Below are positions 46,813 through 56,732 of a stretch of 64,000 bases of DNA, one piece after another. Under the pieces are notes generated by a model. That model saw nothing but the letters and a program-made list of their open reading frames with translations. It searched no databases and was not told where the DNA came from. This DNA is from Massospora cicadina. Taxonomy: Eukaryota; Entomophthoromycota; Entomophthoromycetes; Entomophthorales; Entomophthoraceae. The translations under genes and the position numbers were made by a program. The stretch spans positions 248,001 to 312,000 of the forward strand of contig JAKSZP010007900.1 of assembly GCA_022478985.1 (NCBI GenBank), in the 5' to 3' direction. Every line of letters begins with the position of its first letter. Position 1 is the first letter of the stretch.

Positions 46813-47138
46813 AGGGAGGAGGGCCCCACCTGGGGCATGGACCAGAGCATAGTTCTTGTGCCTCTCTGGGAGCTTTATGGCCAGGATGGCTGCAATCTTC
46901 TGGGGGGATGGGGGCTGCCAGGTGGGAGTTGTGGAATTCTTCTATCAGGTCCTTGCAATTTGCGCAGTCACGTGCACTTACCCAGCTGTTCTCATATGAG
47001 GGGTAGCTTTTCCAGGCAACCAGGTATTGAATGGATCTGCAGGACCTCCGGGAAGCCAGGATAGCCTCCACCTCCACTTCCTGGGATTCCCAATGAGGAT
47101 TGGCTCTGGTGATGTTGGCCTTTACCCTTTGAAGGGGG
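46813..47138 (-). pseudogene. Gypsy-B integrase chromodomain
   Basis: Minus-strand 46813-47077 encodes EVEAILASRRSCRSIQYLVAWKSYP..ENSWVSARDCANCKDLIEEFHNSH. This is a chromodomain with the aromatic cage region (YLVAWKSY, ENSW). In chromoviruses it guides integration to modified histones in heterochromatin. A Lys/Arg-rich end follows. It is adjacent to the GPF/Y module at 47139-47426, in another frame. Confidence 0.82.
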
Positions 47139-48359
47139 TCAGAGGGAGGTGTGGAAGAAGTTATGCTGCTTCCAGTGAGTGGGCAGCTTCAAATGATAGG
47201 CTCCATTGCCTAAGTCCTTCTCCACCTCAAAGGGGCCAGAGCGTTTGGCTGCAAGTTTCTGGGTGGGGGCTTTTAAGGGAAGATTGCGGGTGTCCAGCAT
47301 AACGAGGGAGCTGACTTCGATCTCATGTCCATGGAGGCGCTTCCAGTCAGCAAACTTTTTGTAATCCTCAATGGACTTTGTCAAATGTTCACAAACCAGG
47401 TTGTGTGTCTCGTGGAGTGCACACACATGATCTTCAGCTGCAGGGACTGCTGAGGAGAGCTGGGGGCCAATTTGGAAGGAGAGTTGTAACCCAGGGTGGC
47501 CTCAAAGGGGAGAGGTTGGTCGAGGAGTGGAGTGAATTGTTATATGCAAACTGTGCAAGGGGTAGGTCCTTGGCCCAAGTGTCCTGTGAGGCTGTCGCAT
47601 AACAGTGCAGGTACTGCTCCAGTACCTGGTTCACCCACTCAGTCTGCCCATCGGACTGGGGTGGTAGGCCATAGATCTGCAGGGCTTGATGCTGAGGAGG
47701 GTTAGCAACTCTTCCCAGAACTGGGCGGTGAACTGGGGTCCCCTGTCACTCACTATCTCTTTGGGGAGACCAAACATGGCAAAGACATGGTTGACAAATA
47801 AATTTGCGGTCTCCACCACAGGGATAGAAGAGAGGCAGGGGATGAAGAGTGACAACTGGTAAATCAATCAACGACTACCATGATAGCATCTGAGCCATTA
47901 GAGGGGGAGCTCCATAATGAAGTCTACCGAGACTGAGGTCCATGGGCCTTCTGCCTGCTGCAGGGGGTGTAGCAACCCCTTCTTCCCAGATCAGTCCAAT
48001 TTTGCCCTGGCACAGGTGACACAGCGGGAGATCCAGGCGGGGATGTCCTTTGAGGACCCTGGCCAATTATAAGTTCTCTTTATGAGATCAGCGCACTTCT
48101 TGATGCTGGGGTGCCCAACGGTCTGGGGGACATGGTGTTCCTTTGATAACACAGTTGCGTAGAGATGAGGGGACCCAAACCTGATCGCAGAACCAGATGG
48201 TTCCCTCCTGCAGGGTGTATGGGGCTCTCTTCTGACTTGAGACTCTAGGTCAGTGTAAAGCTCTAACCCTTTGGGGCAACAGGTCTGGGCAGCAAGGACG
48301 CGGAGGAGGAGCGGGGCGTTGGGGGCAAGGTCGGCAAAAGCTACCATCAGAGGGGCCAA
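47139..48359 (-). pseudogene. Gypsy-B integrase (zinc finger, core, GPF/Y)
   Basis: Zinc finger at 47991-48359: HHVPQTVGHPSIKKCADLI..CVTCARAK. Core at 47631-47867: LFIPCLSSIPVVETANLFVN, GLPKEIVSDRGPQFTAQFW, with the second catalytic Asp in SDRG. The first Asp and strand (about 47875-48000) are decayed. Core end at 47434-47634: NQVLEQYLHCYATASQDTWA, AQFAYNNS. The GPF/Y module at 47139-47426 reads KLAAKRSGPFEVEKDLGNGAYHLKLP. Inserts the cDNA into the genome. Frame changes separate the parts. Confidence 0.82.
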
Positions 48360-49024
48360 GGAGAGGATTTGGGAGGGGGCACTACAGTAGTGAGCTCTAG
48401 CAGGTCCTCTCCACCATTGGGTGATAGAGATGGGTTCCAGCTGAGCATGTCTGGAAACACATTCAGGGGGCCTTTTATGAATTCATATATAAAATGAAAC
48501 CCACATAGGTCCTGGTATGTGTGAGTTTGGCGGTGTCCCAACTTCTGGGGCTTATGGTAGTATAGTAATGCCTTATGGTCAGTCTGAACGGTGATTTCAT
48601 GCTGGGCGCCTTGCAGGAGGTATCGCCAGTGGGTGAGTGACCACGCCACTGCCACTAGCTCCTTGTCATATATTGGCCATGCTTGTTCTGTGGAAGTGAA
48701 TTTGCGGGAGTAGTAGGCCACTGGGTGCTTGACCCCCTCATGCTCCTGTAGCAGCACGGCGCCCACTGCCACTGATGAGGCGTCGCAGGCTACAATGAAG
48801 GGGCGGGAGGTGTTGGCATGCCGCAGGACTGGGGCGGTGAGGAAAACCTCCTTGATAGACTTGAAGGCCTGCTGGCATTCTGGGGACCACTTGAAGGGGG
48901 CGTTCTTCCCAGTGAGGGGGTGAAGGGGTGCTGCCAGTTGGGCGAGGGCTGGGGAGAATTTTTTAAGAAGGTGATGGTGCCAAGGAAACTTTGAAGTTGT
49001 TTCTGTGTAGTAGGGGTAGGCCAA
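48347..49024 (-). pseudogene. Gypsy-B RNase H
   Basis: 225-codon open stretch. Catalytic acidic residues lie in VACDASSVAVGAVLLQ, YDKELVAV and VQTDHKALLYY, all readable. The connecting region KFSPALAQLAAPLHPLTG precedes it, and FHFIYEFIKGPLNVFPDMLSW follows. It removes the RNA strand during cDNA synthesis. One of the longest open frames in the window. Confidence 0.85.
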
Positions 49025-49637
49025 GACTGGATCGCCTTGAGCTTAGAGGGGGAACAGCATATCCATCCTTCAGGATGAGGTTACCTAAGAAGGTCACTTC
49101 ATCCCAGAAAAATTCGCACTTTGAGGGTTTTACGAAGAGCCCTGCTTTGTGGAGGGCTGCCACCACTGCTTCTAGATCCTTGGCGTGTTGCTCTGGGGTA
49201 GGGGAGTGGATCAGAATATCATCAATGTAGGCTACAGCGCATGAGAAGCGCAAGTCCCCAAGCACATCATTGATGAGGCGTTGGAAGGTGGCTGGAGCGT
49301 TCTTCAGTCTGAAGGGCATCACTCTGAATTGAAAAAGACCCCAGTGGGTGCGGATAGCTGTGAGCCACTCTTGTCCTCTCGCCACCCTCACCTGGTTAAA
49401 GGCGTTCACCAGATCCAATTTTGAGAAGACCTGGGATTTGGTGATGGCTTGGGCGATGGTTTGCTCTAAGGGCAGCGGGTAGGGGTCAGGGATGGTGATG
49501 TTGTTGAGGTGGCCATAGTTGATGCAAGGGCGCAGGGTGCCATCTGCTTTCTGAGAGAAAACTATGGGGGAGGCGACTGGTGAAGATTTCTTGATAAGCC
49601 AGCCCTTCTCTAGCATCTCGTCTAGCCAAGTCCCCAA
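48963..49637 (-). pseudogene. Gypsy-B reverse transcriptase
   Basis: 224-codon frame: LDEMLEKGWLIKKSSPVASP, ADGTLRPCINYGHLNNITI, FSKLDLVNAFNQVRV (first catalytic Asp), MPFRLKNAPATFQRLIN, and AYIDDILIHSP with an intact YIDD box (49218-49229). GLFVKPSKCEFF and a VTFLGNLI thumb follow. It overlaps the RNase H piece by a frame change. This part of the polymerase looks undamaged. Confidence 0.87.
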
Positions 49638-49779
49638 AGCCTTGTCCTCTTCCTCTGTGTAGGGGTAGAGGGGGCAGTTGATCTTGACTAGGTCAACCGT
49701 CAGCTGAAATGTTAGGTCATATTTGGAGTGTAGGGGAGCTTGGAAGCCAGCGACATGTCAAAGATGGACTTATAGGGGG

Positions 49780-50410
49780 TTAGGAAGGGTGGGAAGTCTG
49801 AAGGGAGGTCAATAGGAGTGGGGTCCAGGGGGAAATAGAGCTGAGGGATGTGTCAAGGGGGAGGGTTTTCAACAAGGGAAACTCTCCACTCAACTTGAGG
49901 TTTGAGAACAACAAGGAGTTATTAGCAAGATTAATGCGGACCTGCTGTCGCTGCCACCAGCCCACCCCCAAGATCACGGGGTAGAGCAAGTCCTGTATGG
50001 CTGAGAAGTGGTCACTGAACCCAAAGTTGTGGACAGAGAAGTGCAATGGGCGTTGGACGCGGTAAGACTTCATGGGCTCCTGATGAAGCGCCCAGGACTG
50101 ATGAGGCTTCTTCCATTGCCAGGTCCAAGGAATGCGCCACACTGAGGTCAATAAAGTTGCCTGCTGCTCCGGTGTCAAGGAGGGCTTGCACGGTAAATTC
50201 ACCTGACTCTGAGGGGAAGGAGATAGGGAACAAGAAGTAGGCTTGATCTTCTTTATTGGGGTGGGCAAGAGAGAGGGCAGACGAGGAGGGAGCATGACCC
50301 ATCATTAGAAGAGATTGACCAAGAGGCGCCGGGCTGGTCTGGAACTGGGGAGGGATTTCTGCTTCCTCCTTGTCCCAAATGGGGCAGCGAGGGTTGATGT
50401 GTATGCCCAC
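49780..50410 (-). pseudogene. Gypsy-B aspartic protease
   Basis: VQALLDTGAAGNFIDLSVAHSL, with the Asp-Thr-Gly active site at 50162-50176. The next frame (49780-50295) includes LHFSVHNFGFSDHFSAIQDL..YPVILGVGWW, matching the flap-to-C-terminal region with ILG..W. It cleaves Gag-Pol. One frame change lies near 50100. Confidence 0.78.
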
Positions 50411-51345
50411 TCCACTCTCTTTGAGGGGGCCTCTGGGTTAACTGGGGGGTGATAGCGCCAGGATGGGCAGGCTCTGAGCTCTGGGGGATCAAGGACCCAC
50501 TCTCCTGATCTGGGGGTGAGAGCAGGTGGTGCTGCAGGCTGGGGCTCTTCTGAGGGGAGGGTACCCAAGGTGGGTACAGAGGGGGCGCAGAGGGCGGCGA
50601 GGCCTGGGGGGCGCTTCCCTTGGCCGCGACCACTGGCAGGGGGAGAGGGGTGGCACGCGGCCCCTCAAGAGCTGTGACAGCGCATGCAGGTGTATGGAAA
50701 GGCCTGGCCCCAATTGCATGAGCCACAGAGAATGCAATTTCTAAGGACCTGGGGAGGGGGTCCCAAGATGCATGGGCAGCCGCAGTGGGGTCCAAGGCAG
50801 CTTGGAAGGTGGAGATGGCGATTTTGGGGGGGATGGGCACTGTGGGGGCCAGGACCACAAAGGCTTCGATCAGGGAGGGCAGGTCCGTGGCTGTCTGTCC
50901 TAGTGTGAAGAGATGGAGGAGGCGCGCTGGTCTAGACTCAGGGGCCTGGACCGCTGAAGTGACCAGCGCCAGTAGGGGGTGGGGTTCCCAGACTTAGCAG
51001 CAGAGTGGAGCACTCCCCTGACCCAGCGGTGGGCGTCCCCATCTAGGGCATCAAGGAGAGCTATGCTCTGCTGGGCATCAGAAGGAAGGGGAGATTTCCC
51101 CCCATCAGCGGTGAAGCGCACCTGAAGTTCTGCCAGGACACCCAGGATTTGGTTGGCCACCTCATCAGAAGGGATAGGGGGACTCCCAACCCTATCATGT
51201 TGACTGATGGGGTGACACTTGTCGCCAGGGCTCTGTGGGGTGGGGACCAGGTCAACACAAACTGGCAGCATGCTCAGATGAATGAGGCAGCTGACCAGCA
51301 GGAGAAGGCCAGGTTGCAGAGAGAGAGTACATTTAGGGTTAGGGC
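50411..51345 (-). pseudogene. Gypsy-B Gag
   Basis: N-terminal part at 50900-51271: IPSDEVANQILGVLAELQVRF.., ALLDALDGDAHRWVRGVLHS, then SGNPTPYWRW, a pattern of retrotransposon Gag (Asp/Ala followed by W). A decayed mid-part and a Pro-rich C-terminal part follow at 50253-50858. I do not see a complete CCHC knuckle. It forms the particle. Multiple frame changes. Confidence 0.65.
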
Positions 51346-51413
51346 GTAGGCCAACGCTTCGCCAGTGCCAGCGAGGAGGGCGGAGAAGGCTGAGGTTATG
51401 GGTCAGTTCATTA

Positions 51414-53063
51414 TGTCATGGAAATGGCTGATAAGAATTAGACTGGGCTCCCAGTCAGGGTGTGTGAGCACCCAGTGGAGAGCCCAGAATGCCAAGGGCA
51501 CAGCGGTCCATGTGACTAGAAGAAGGGGGATCTAGTGGGGATGTGAGGAAAGTAAATGTTTATAAACATACTGAAGGCCCCCAAGGCAAACCAGATGGTT
51601 GCAATGGGGGCAACCGCGAGTCTTGCGGGGGCAACCCCCAAGGGTGGGAGAGGCAGGGAGGATGATGACTCCTCCAGGGTTTGCAGTTGCTGGCCTTTGG
51701 TTACTAGCAAGTGAGCCTGTGCGCCAGGGAGGGGCGGCACAGGGCCCACCGCGTGGGCAGGGGTGCCATCAGAGGGGAAAATGGACCTGCGATGAGTGTT
51801 AGGGGCGACTCCCCCTTGGGTGGGGTGCTCTGGAGCCCCCAGGTGGGTGGGATTAGTGGCGGATGAGCCAGGTGTGGGGGCTGAACTCGTGGGCATTGGG
51901 GGTGGGGGCGCCCTGAGGCTGCTCCAATGGGGGAGCGGTCTCAGAAATCCCAACAGTGAATTGAACGGATGGGTTTGCATTAGATGGGTATGTGAAAATG
52001 GATGGAGAATCAACTCCATCATTGAGAATGAGGCAGTTTTCTGTGGATATGATCCACTGTTGTGTGGCAGGGGTCGAGTGACTGGATGACCCATTTGGTG
52101 ATCATTGGGAGAATTATTTGGGTGGCAGCGCGCTTTGCCAGATTGATTGGCAGAATTTTGAAGGAAAGCAAACAGGCGGAGTCTGCGACAAGGCGTTTGG
52201 GGTATTTGGCTTTATTTTAGTGCAAAGTGTGGGAAGAATAGAGAATGAACTGACAACTGCCCATCAACAGGGCAGTTGCCTTAAGTATTGGGCAAATCGC
52301 ATAGTGGGGATGCTGGGGTATTGGGTGGTTGGGGATTGGCGATGGGGTTTGGTTGGCTGGTGGGTGGGGGGGTGGATGGATGCCCAAAATCTTGGCAAAA
52401 AAAAAAAACTTTTGCAGATTTTCCCAAATTTTTGGGGCCAGACCAGGTCAATGGTACTGATCTGGGCCTTGACCATTTGAGTCTGGGCAGCTCATATGGT
52501 TCAGATTTCCCAGATTTATCCCAGGGGGCTGTGGCCTTGGTGCTCAGTTGTCTGCAACCCAGTCCAAACTCTCAATTTGATTGTCTATGCGATCTGAACT
52601 TTCTTGGATCTGTTCTGGGGGGTAGGGGCAACTGGTCCAAGTCACTTGTGGCCTGGTTCAAAACCCAAATAAAGTTCTGATCTGATTTTCAGACCTGACC
52701 AGTCTGGACTAGCTCCATTAGCCTGGAATTTGCAGACTGGGCTCCAATACTCAGCGCTGGCTGTTTCTTCAAAATTTTGGTAAGTTTCCCCTGGTGAGTG
52801 AGGGGTCCCAGGGGCCCGCCCATGGCCCCTGGCCTGCATAATCTCCTGGCAGGTCCCCTCTATTAATTTTACCAGGGTTGGGGAGGGGGAGGGGAGAGAT
52901 CTGAATATCTCTAGGTGGAAGGGCAGTTACCCAGCGCTCATCAACCACGTGCGCCAGGTCGCTCAACTGTGACAGGGGGTCCACTTGGGCCTTTGGCCCC
53001 CTTTTGGTCTGAAAGGGATGCTGCTCCCTATCCAGTTGTAGGGGCTGGTCCCCAAGACTTACA
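51414..53063 (-). repeat. Gypsy-B 5' LTR
   Basis: 1650 bp, partner of 45156-46792. The 5' end on the minus strand (53063) reads TGTAAGTCTTGGGG. The primer-binding site after 51414 is not recognisable and lacks the TGGTGCTC pattern of the other families. Confidence 0.88.
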
Positions 53064-53490
53064 GGAAGAGCTACTAAACGTGAGAGATTTAAAGATAGAT
53101 ATTTAAGCTATTGCTCACAATGGTCTATTGCATGAATGGGTACAAAACATGAATACCTGCTGTCAAAAGATGGACGCTCATTCTGATTTTCTATCATCTC
53201 AGATGACATGGCTCACCACACAGGCTACTTCATCCTGAAGAGAGCACCTGGGCTTATATTTAAAGCATGTTCGCTTCAGGAAGTATGTTCATACTGAGTT
53301 GGATGTTTTAAATAAGAACATCAAAGATCTTGTGGCATTAACAGCAGTCCCAAATAAGGATGAGAAGAGGCTCATATCAAAGATGATTTTTGGAAATTCT
53401 GGACTGTTGTGTCAAGTTTGCAGGCCAGAAACACCAAATTACTCAGAAAAATTGGGAACTCAGATGCAAGTATCAACAACAAATTCCTAA
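53064..53490 (+). pseudogene. Unrecognised ORF fragment, right of Gypsy-B insertion
   Basis: Continuation of the frame broken at 45155. After a short in-frame run (GRATKRERFKDRY) there is a stop. Other frames give coiled-coil-like stretches (53299-53490, LDVLNKNIKDLVALTAVPNK). Gag-like in composition but not identified. Confidence 0.4.
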
Positions 53491-54307
53491 GTAGACAGTA
53501 TGGCTGAAATATAAAACGCATGACTTCATATCAAGTTTTATCTGAAAATGAATATGACAACTTTAAATTATATTCAAATCCATTAAAAAGAAAAGTTTCC
53601 TGTGCTCACCTAGCCTTGACTGGAAAAATTAAAAAGAATCTATGACCATTCAGCCAAAAAAAGACTTAGAAAACAAATAAGGGCTAAATTCAAGTATTAG
53701 ATTCTAAAAATTCGGAGCAATATTATGAAATTGAGTCATTGGGAACCAATACCAATGCAGAAACTAATAATTCAAATATTTGTCCTATGCATAAAGTTCT
53801 AGCAAATTTGACTTCAGATACTAATCAATGGGTGTTAGGATTTTTTATGATAAGCAAGCTAAAATCCCTGCTCCCAAATTAATCCTCAATCAATTGACAC
53901 TTGAACCAGCATGAACAGAACCTTATCCTGAAGACACTGAAACCAGATTCAATCTGGAAGCATTACACATATGAGAATTTATGGAAACACGTTCAAGAAT
54001 CCCATCCCTACTTCCCAATTCATGAGAAGCACTACCCCGCTGATGCGGTCATAAAGACGACGCAGTACAATGAGGGCACTGTCCAGGTGGTAGATCTGGA
54101 AGGCAGTAAAAGATCCCGATCTCGTGGGCCACAAAGGTCCCCAAAGCACTATGTCCCCACGCGCTCTATAAATATTTAAGCTTTCAAACACAATAAAGTA
54201 GTCTAAATTCCCTCCATCTTTTCTCTTTTTGACCTCTCCATATTTTTCAGCTTCATACCCATTTTTGGACTTTAGAAACAGGCAGGAGAATGTATGGCTG
54301 AGAGAAG
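53491..54307 (+). other. Possible decayed LTR before a primer-binding-like site
   Basis: No gene recognised. CTATAAATA (54166-54174) and AATAAAG (about 54191) are spaced as in an LTR R region, and 134 bases later comes a primer-binding-like sequence. The LTR start was not found. Confidence 0.4.
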
Positions 54308-54324
54308 TGGTGCTCACTACAGGG
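54308..54324 (+). promoter_or_regulatory. Candidate primer-binding site (fourth LTR family)
   Basis: TGGTGCTCACTACAGGG, identical to the Gypsy-A2 site on the minus strand at 63744-63760. Downstream sequence (gatttcctaagtgaaaacg) also resembles the first Gag bases of Gypsy-A2. Confidence 0.55.
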
Positions 54325-55599
54325 AGCTCCAAGATTTCCTAAGTGAAAACGCCTATCACGAATATTGGAGATTACTAGCAGTCCTGAAGATCAATCTACC
54401 AATTGGGAAAGAAGCGTTGTTTGAAGGATTAGTACCTTGCAGTATAAAGTGCCACCCACGCAGCCTGATAGTCTTTAATTTCAGGCCGCATTCCAGTTCT
54501 TTCTGCCCTCATTTGATGGAAGTCAGTATCTGTCACAGTTAGTGATATATTTCATGGAATTAACCGCCCTTCAAAGCCAAGTCTAACAAGTCCTTGGGGA
54601 AAAGAGCAGAACCCCTAAGGGTCTCTGATGACCTCTATAAGGTCATTGACAGAAAATGGGTTTTGGCTTTTCCAGCCAGGGCTGAGGAAAATGGCCTATC
54701 TGAGGTGAAAAACCAGACGGGAATCAAACTTAAGATCCAGGAAATTACATGATATGAGGTTATAGATTTTACCAATCTTGAAAATTTTGATTTTGTTGAA
54801 GAACGAAGAATTTGTGGCTTGGATCAGATTTCAATAACCATTTGGAACCTTCATGAATCTTTTCCCTTTAAATTAAGTCCTAAGCTGAGAAAGGCTTTGT
54901 TTACTCAGATACTCTGATCAGTCAAATAAAGTTTAGGAAGTTTTAGGCAAGTTTCTTGTACATTTTTTGTTCTTTCTCAACAAAAAATGCATCTATCTAA
55001 AGTTCTGCGATGGCTGGAGTCCGTTTTCCGCTCTGGTTTGCCTTTACTGCTGTAAACGAGCCCTCCACCCACTCCACCACCTGTTCCGCCAGCTCCGCCA
55101 CTTCCTATTTTGCCGCCCTCTATACTAGATTTTTACCACTATTCCCTTCTCCCAGGGCCTCTTGTCCCTAATGGTTGTAGCCATTTTAATGTGCTTTTTG
55201 ATCCACATATTCATATGAAAACATAATACCAACCATTTAGAACGTCTCTTCATTTTGTTGGGTCATTTGGCCTTGTTGTCACATCTTTAGCCTGGGTCTT
55301 TCCCCTCAGCGACCTCCTTCGCTCTAGTTTCTTTGACAGTATCAAATTCAGTACAAAAACCTTAATGACATTGTCCAACAGTTAATAAATGGCATCTGCT
55401 CCATGAGTGCCCGCTCCAGCTGATCCCATGCCTCTTCCATACCCTCTACCATGAGGGACTGCTATACCTTGGCCCAGCTGCCAGTGGGAGAACTTACTCT
55501 GGGATCTGAACATTACCTCTAGAAATTTTTTCACCTGGTTATTCATCACCTTTTCCAGTTAGTTAGCTGCACCACCATGAAGTCTCCTGACAACTGGGG
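54325..55599 (+). pseudogene. Decayed gag-like sequence
   Basis: Follows the primer site. Short open frames only (54294-54542, EYWRLLAVLKINLPIGKEAL). From 55020 a Pro/Ser-rich segment leads to coiled-coil-like Gag at 55.6 kb. Probably the N-terminal part of the same Gag. No domain can be named. Confidence 0.4.
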
Positions 55600-56732
55600 C
55601 TCACCCAGTCCTTGCACTCCCATGTCATCAATTTCTACACCGCGGCCTCCTCCTTTGTCTATGACAACCGTGAGGCTATCATTGATAACTGACAATTAAT
55701 CAACAAGGCCCAAGGCTGAATTATCATGTTGCATAGTGAAATCTCTGGAGCCTTTTGATATAGCTTCCTAGGCTGTTAGCTGAAGTGCCATATTAATATT
55801 TTTTCTCTCTAATAATCCCTTTGTTTGGTCCATTTTTAAATAAAGATGCTGCGGCTTCCCCTTTTGGGTTGGGCACCACTAGTGTTAAAAAAGATAGTGG
55901 GATCTGTGGATACCTTGATGACCAGTTGCATCAGAACATCCAACTCCTTAAGGCTGCATAGAATCAGCACCTCCACCATGTTGAGGATCTAGTACATACC
56001 CTACAGCAACACTATTGAGAGCTGGCCTCTCATGACTAACCTCCAGGAGTGAAAGTCCTAAAGGACCTAGGGGGCCCAAAGGCCCTAAAGGACGTGAGGG
56101 ACATGAAGGACCAGAAGATCCCCATGGACCTTGAGGGTCCTCAGGCCCTGCGGCACCTGCTCCCAGAGACCCTGACTACCCTTGGAAAAAGGATGTGTTA
56201 GCAGACTTGGCCGCCTTATGTGATCAAATTTGGAATGTAGCAAAGAATGCAAACACTGAATAGATGGAGTTGCCCTTGACCCTAGGGTCTCTATTGAGGC
56301 ATTGTCAGACGAAATGGACAGCTTTAGTGCCTTCACCAAGCTTACCATTAACTGAATCTCTCAGCTCAAACAAACTTATTTAGGGTTCAAAACCTGATTG
56401 ACCACACTCAAGAGTCAAATTTACCTTCAAGGTTCTGAAATATAATCCCTAAAAGAGCAGGTCTCAAATAAGGCTTCTGTTTTCTCCTTCAACCAAAACA
56501 GAGATGATATCCAAGAGGACCACGAGGGCCTAAGATGACAGTTAGACCAGCAGGATCCCCGTGATTATGTTGAGGCTGAGATCTTCAAGCCTGCACCCAT
56601 ACCTGGAGTTAACACCCTCTCCACTCCTCTTCTAACTAACTATAAACCTAGTTTTAAAGAAAGATTCACCCCTGGCCATAAAAGTATTGCCTCTTTCTGT
56701 ACGCATATGAGAGTTCTATGGAGGAGGCCACC
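55600..56732 (+). pseudogene. Gag-like ORF with coiled coil and collagen-like Gly-X-Y tract
   Basis: Read through stops: a coiled-coil-like stretch (VYDNREAIIDN..INKAQG..MLHSEISG), interrupted by SINE-3b, then DDQLHQNIQLLKAA.., EDLVHTLQQHY; then GPRGPKGPKGREGHEGPEDP (about 56058-56130), a run of Gly-X-Y triplets made of 9-nt repeats; then KKDVLADLAALCDQIWNVAK in the same frame as the tract; and at the end KPSFKERFTPGHKSIASFC. One frame change separates the first coil from the tract. It is cut at 56732 by the Gypsy-A2 LTR. Assigned to a Gag because of position after an LTR/primer site; the family is not recognised. Confidence 0.5.
55750..55893 (+). mobile_element. SINE-3 copy b
   Basis: 144 bp, collinear with 30137-30293 ('ttgatatagcttc', 'gctgttagctga.gtgccat', 'ggttgggcaccactagtg'). 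Flanks 55733-55749 and 55894-55910 agree at 14 of 17 bases, an aged duplication. Ends in an A-run. Confidence 0.75.

Larger units (their letters stand above)
45156..53063 (-). mobile_element. Gypsy-B: chromodomain Ty3/gypsy element (chromovirus), nearly full length
   Basis: 7.9-kb element on the minus strand: 5' LTR 51414-53063 (1650 bp), Gag, protease, RT, RNase H, integrase with GPF/Y module and chromodomain, purine tract, 3' LTR 45156-46792 (1637 bp). LTR ends are TGTAAGT..CA in this orientation. The flanking pentamers GGTAT and GGAAG match at 3 of 5, a poor duplication. It is the best-preserved element here, but each domain is in its own frame, with stops between. The DNA is G-rich against an AT-rich background. 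Confidence 0.88.

Noticed and set aside
45286..47064. Several plus-strand ORFs of 90-140 codons
   Set aside because: They lie in the Gypsy-B LTR or antisense to integrase, have skewed Gly/Arg/Trp composition from G-rich DNA, and are not kept in the other LTR.
55020..55140. Proline-rich host exon
   Set aside because: Short, frame-broken and embedded in gag-like sequence; no splice sites or start supported.
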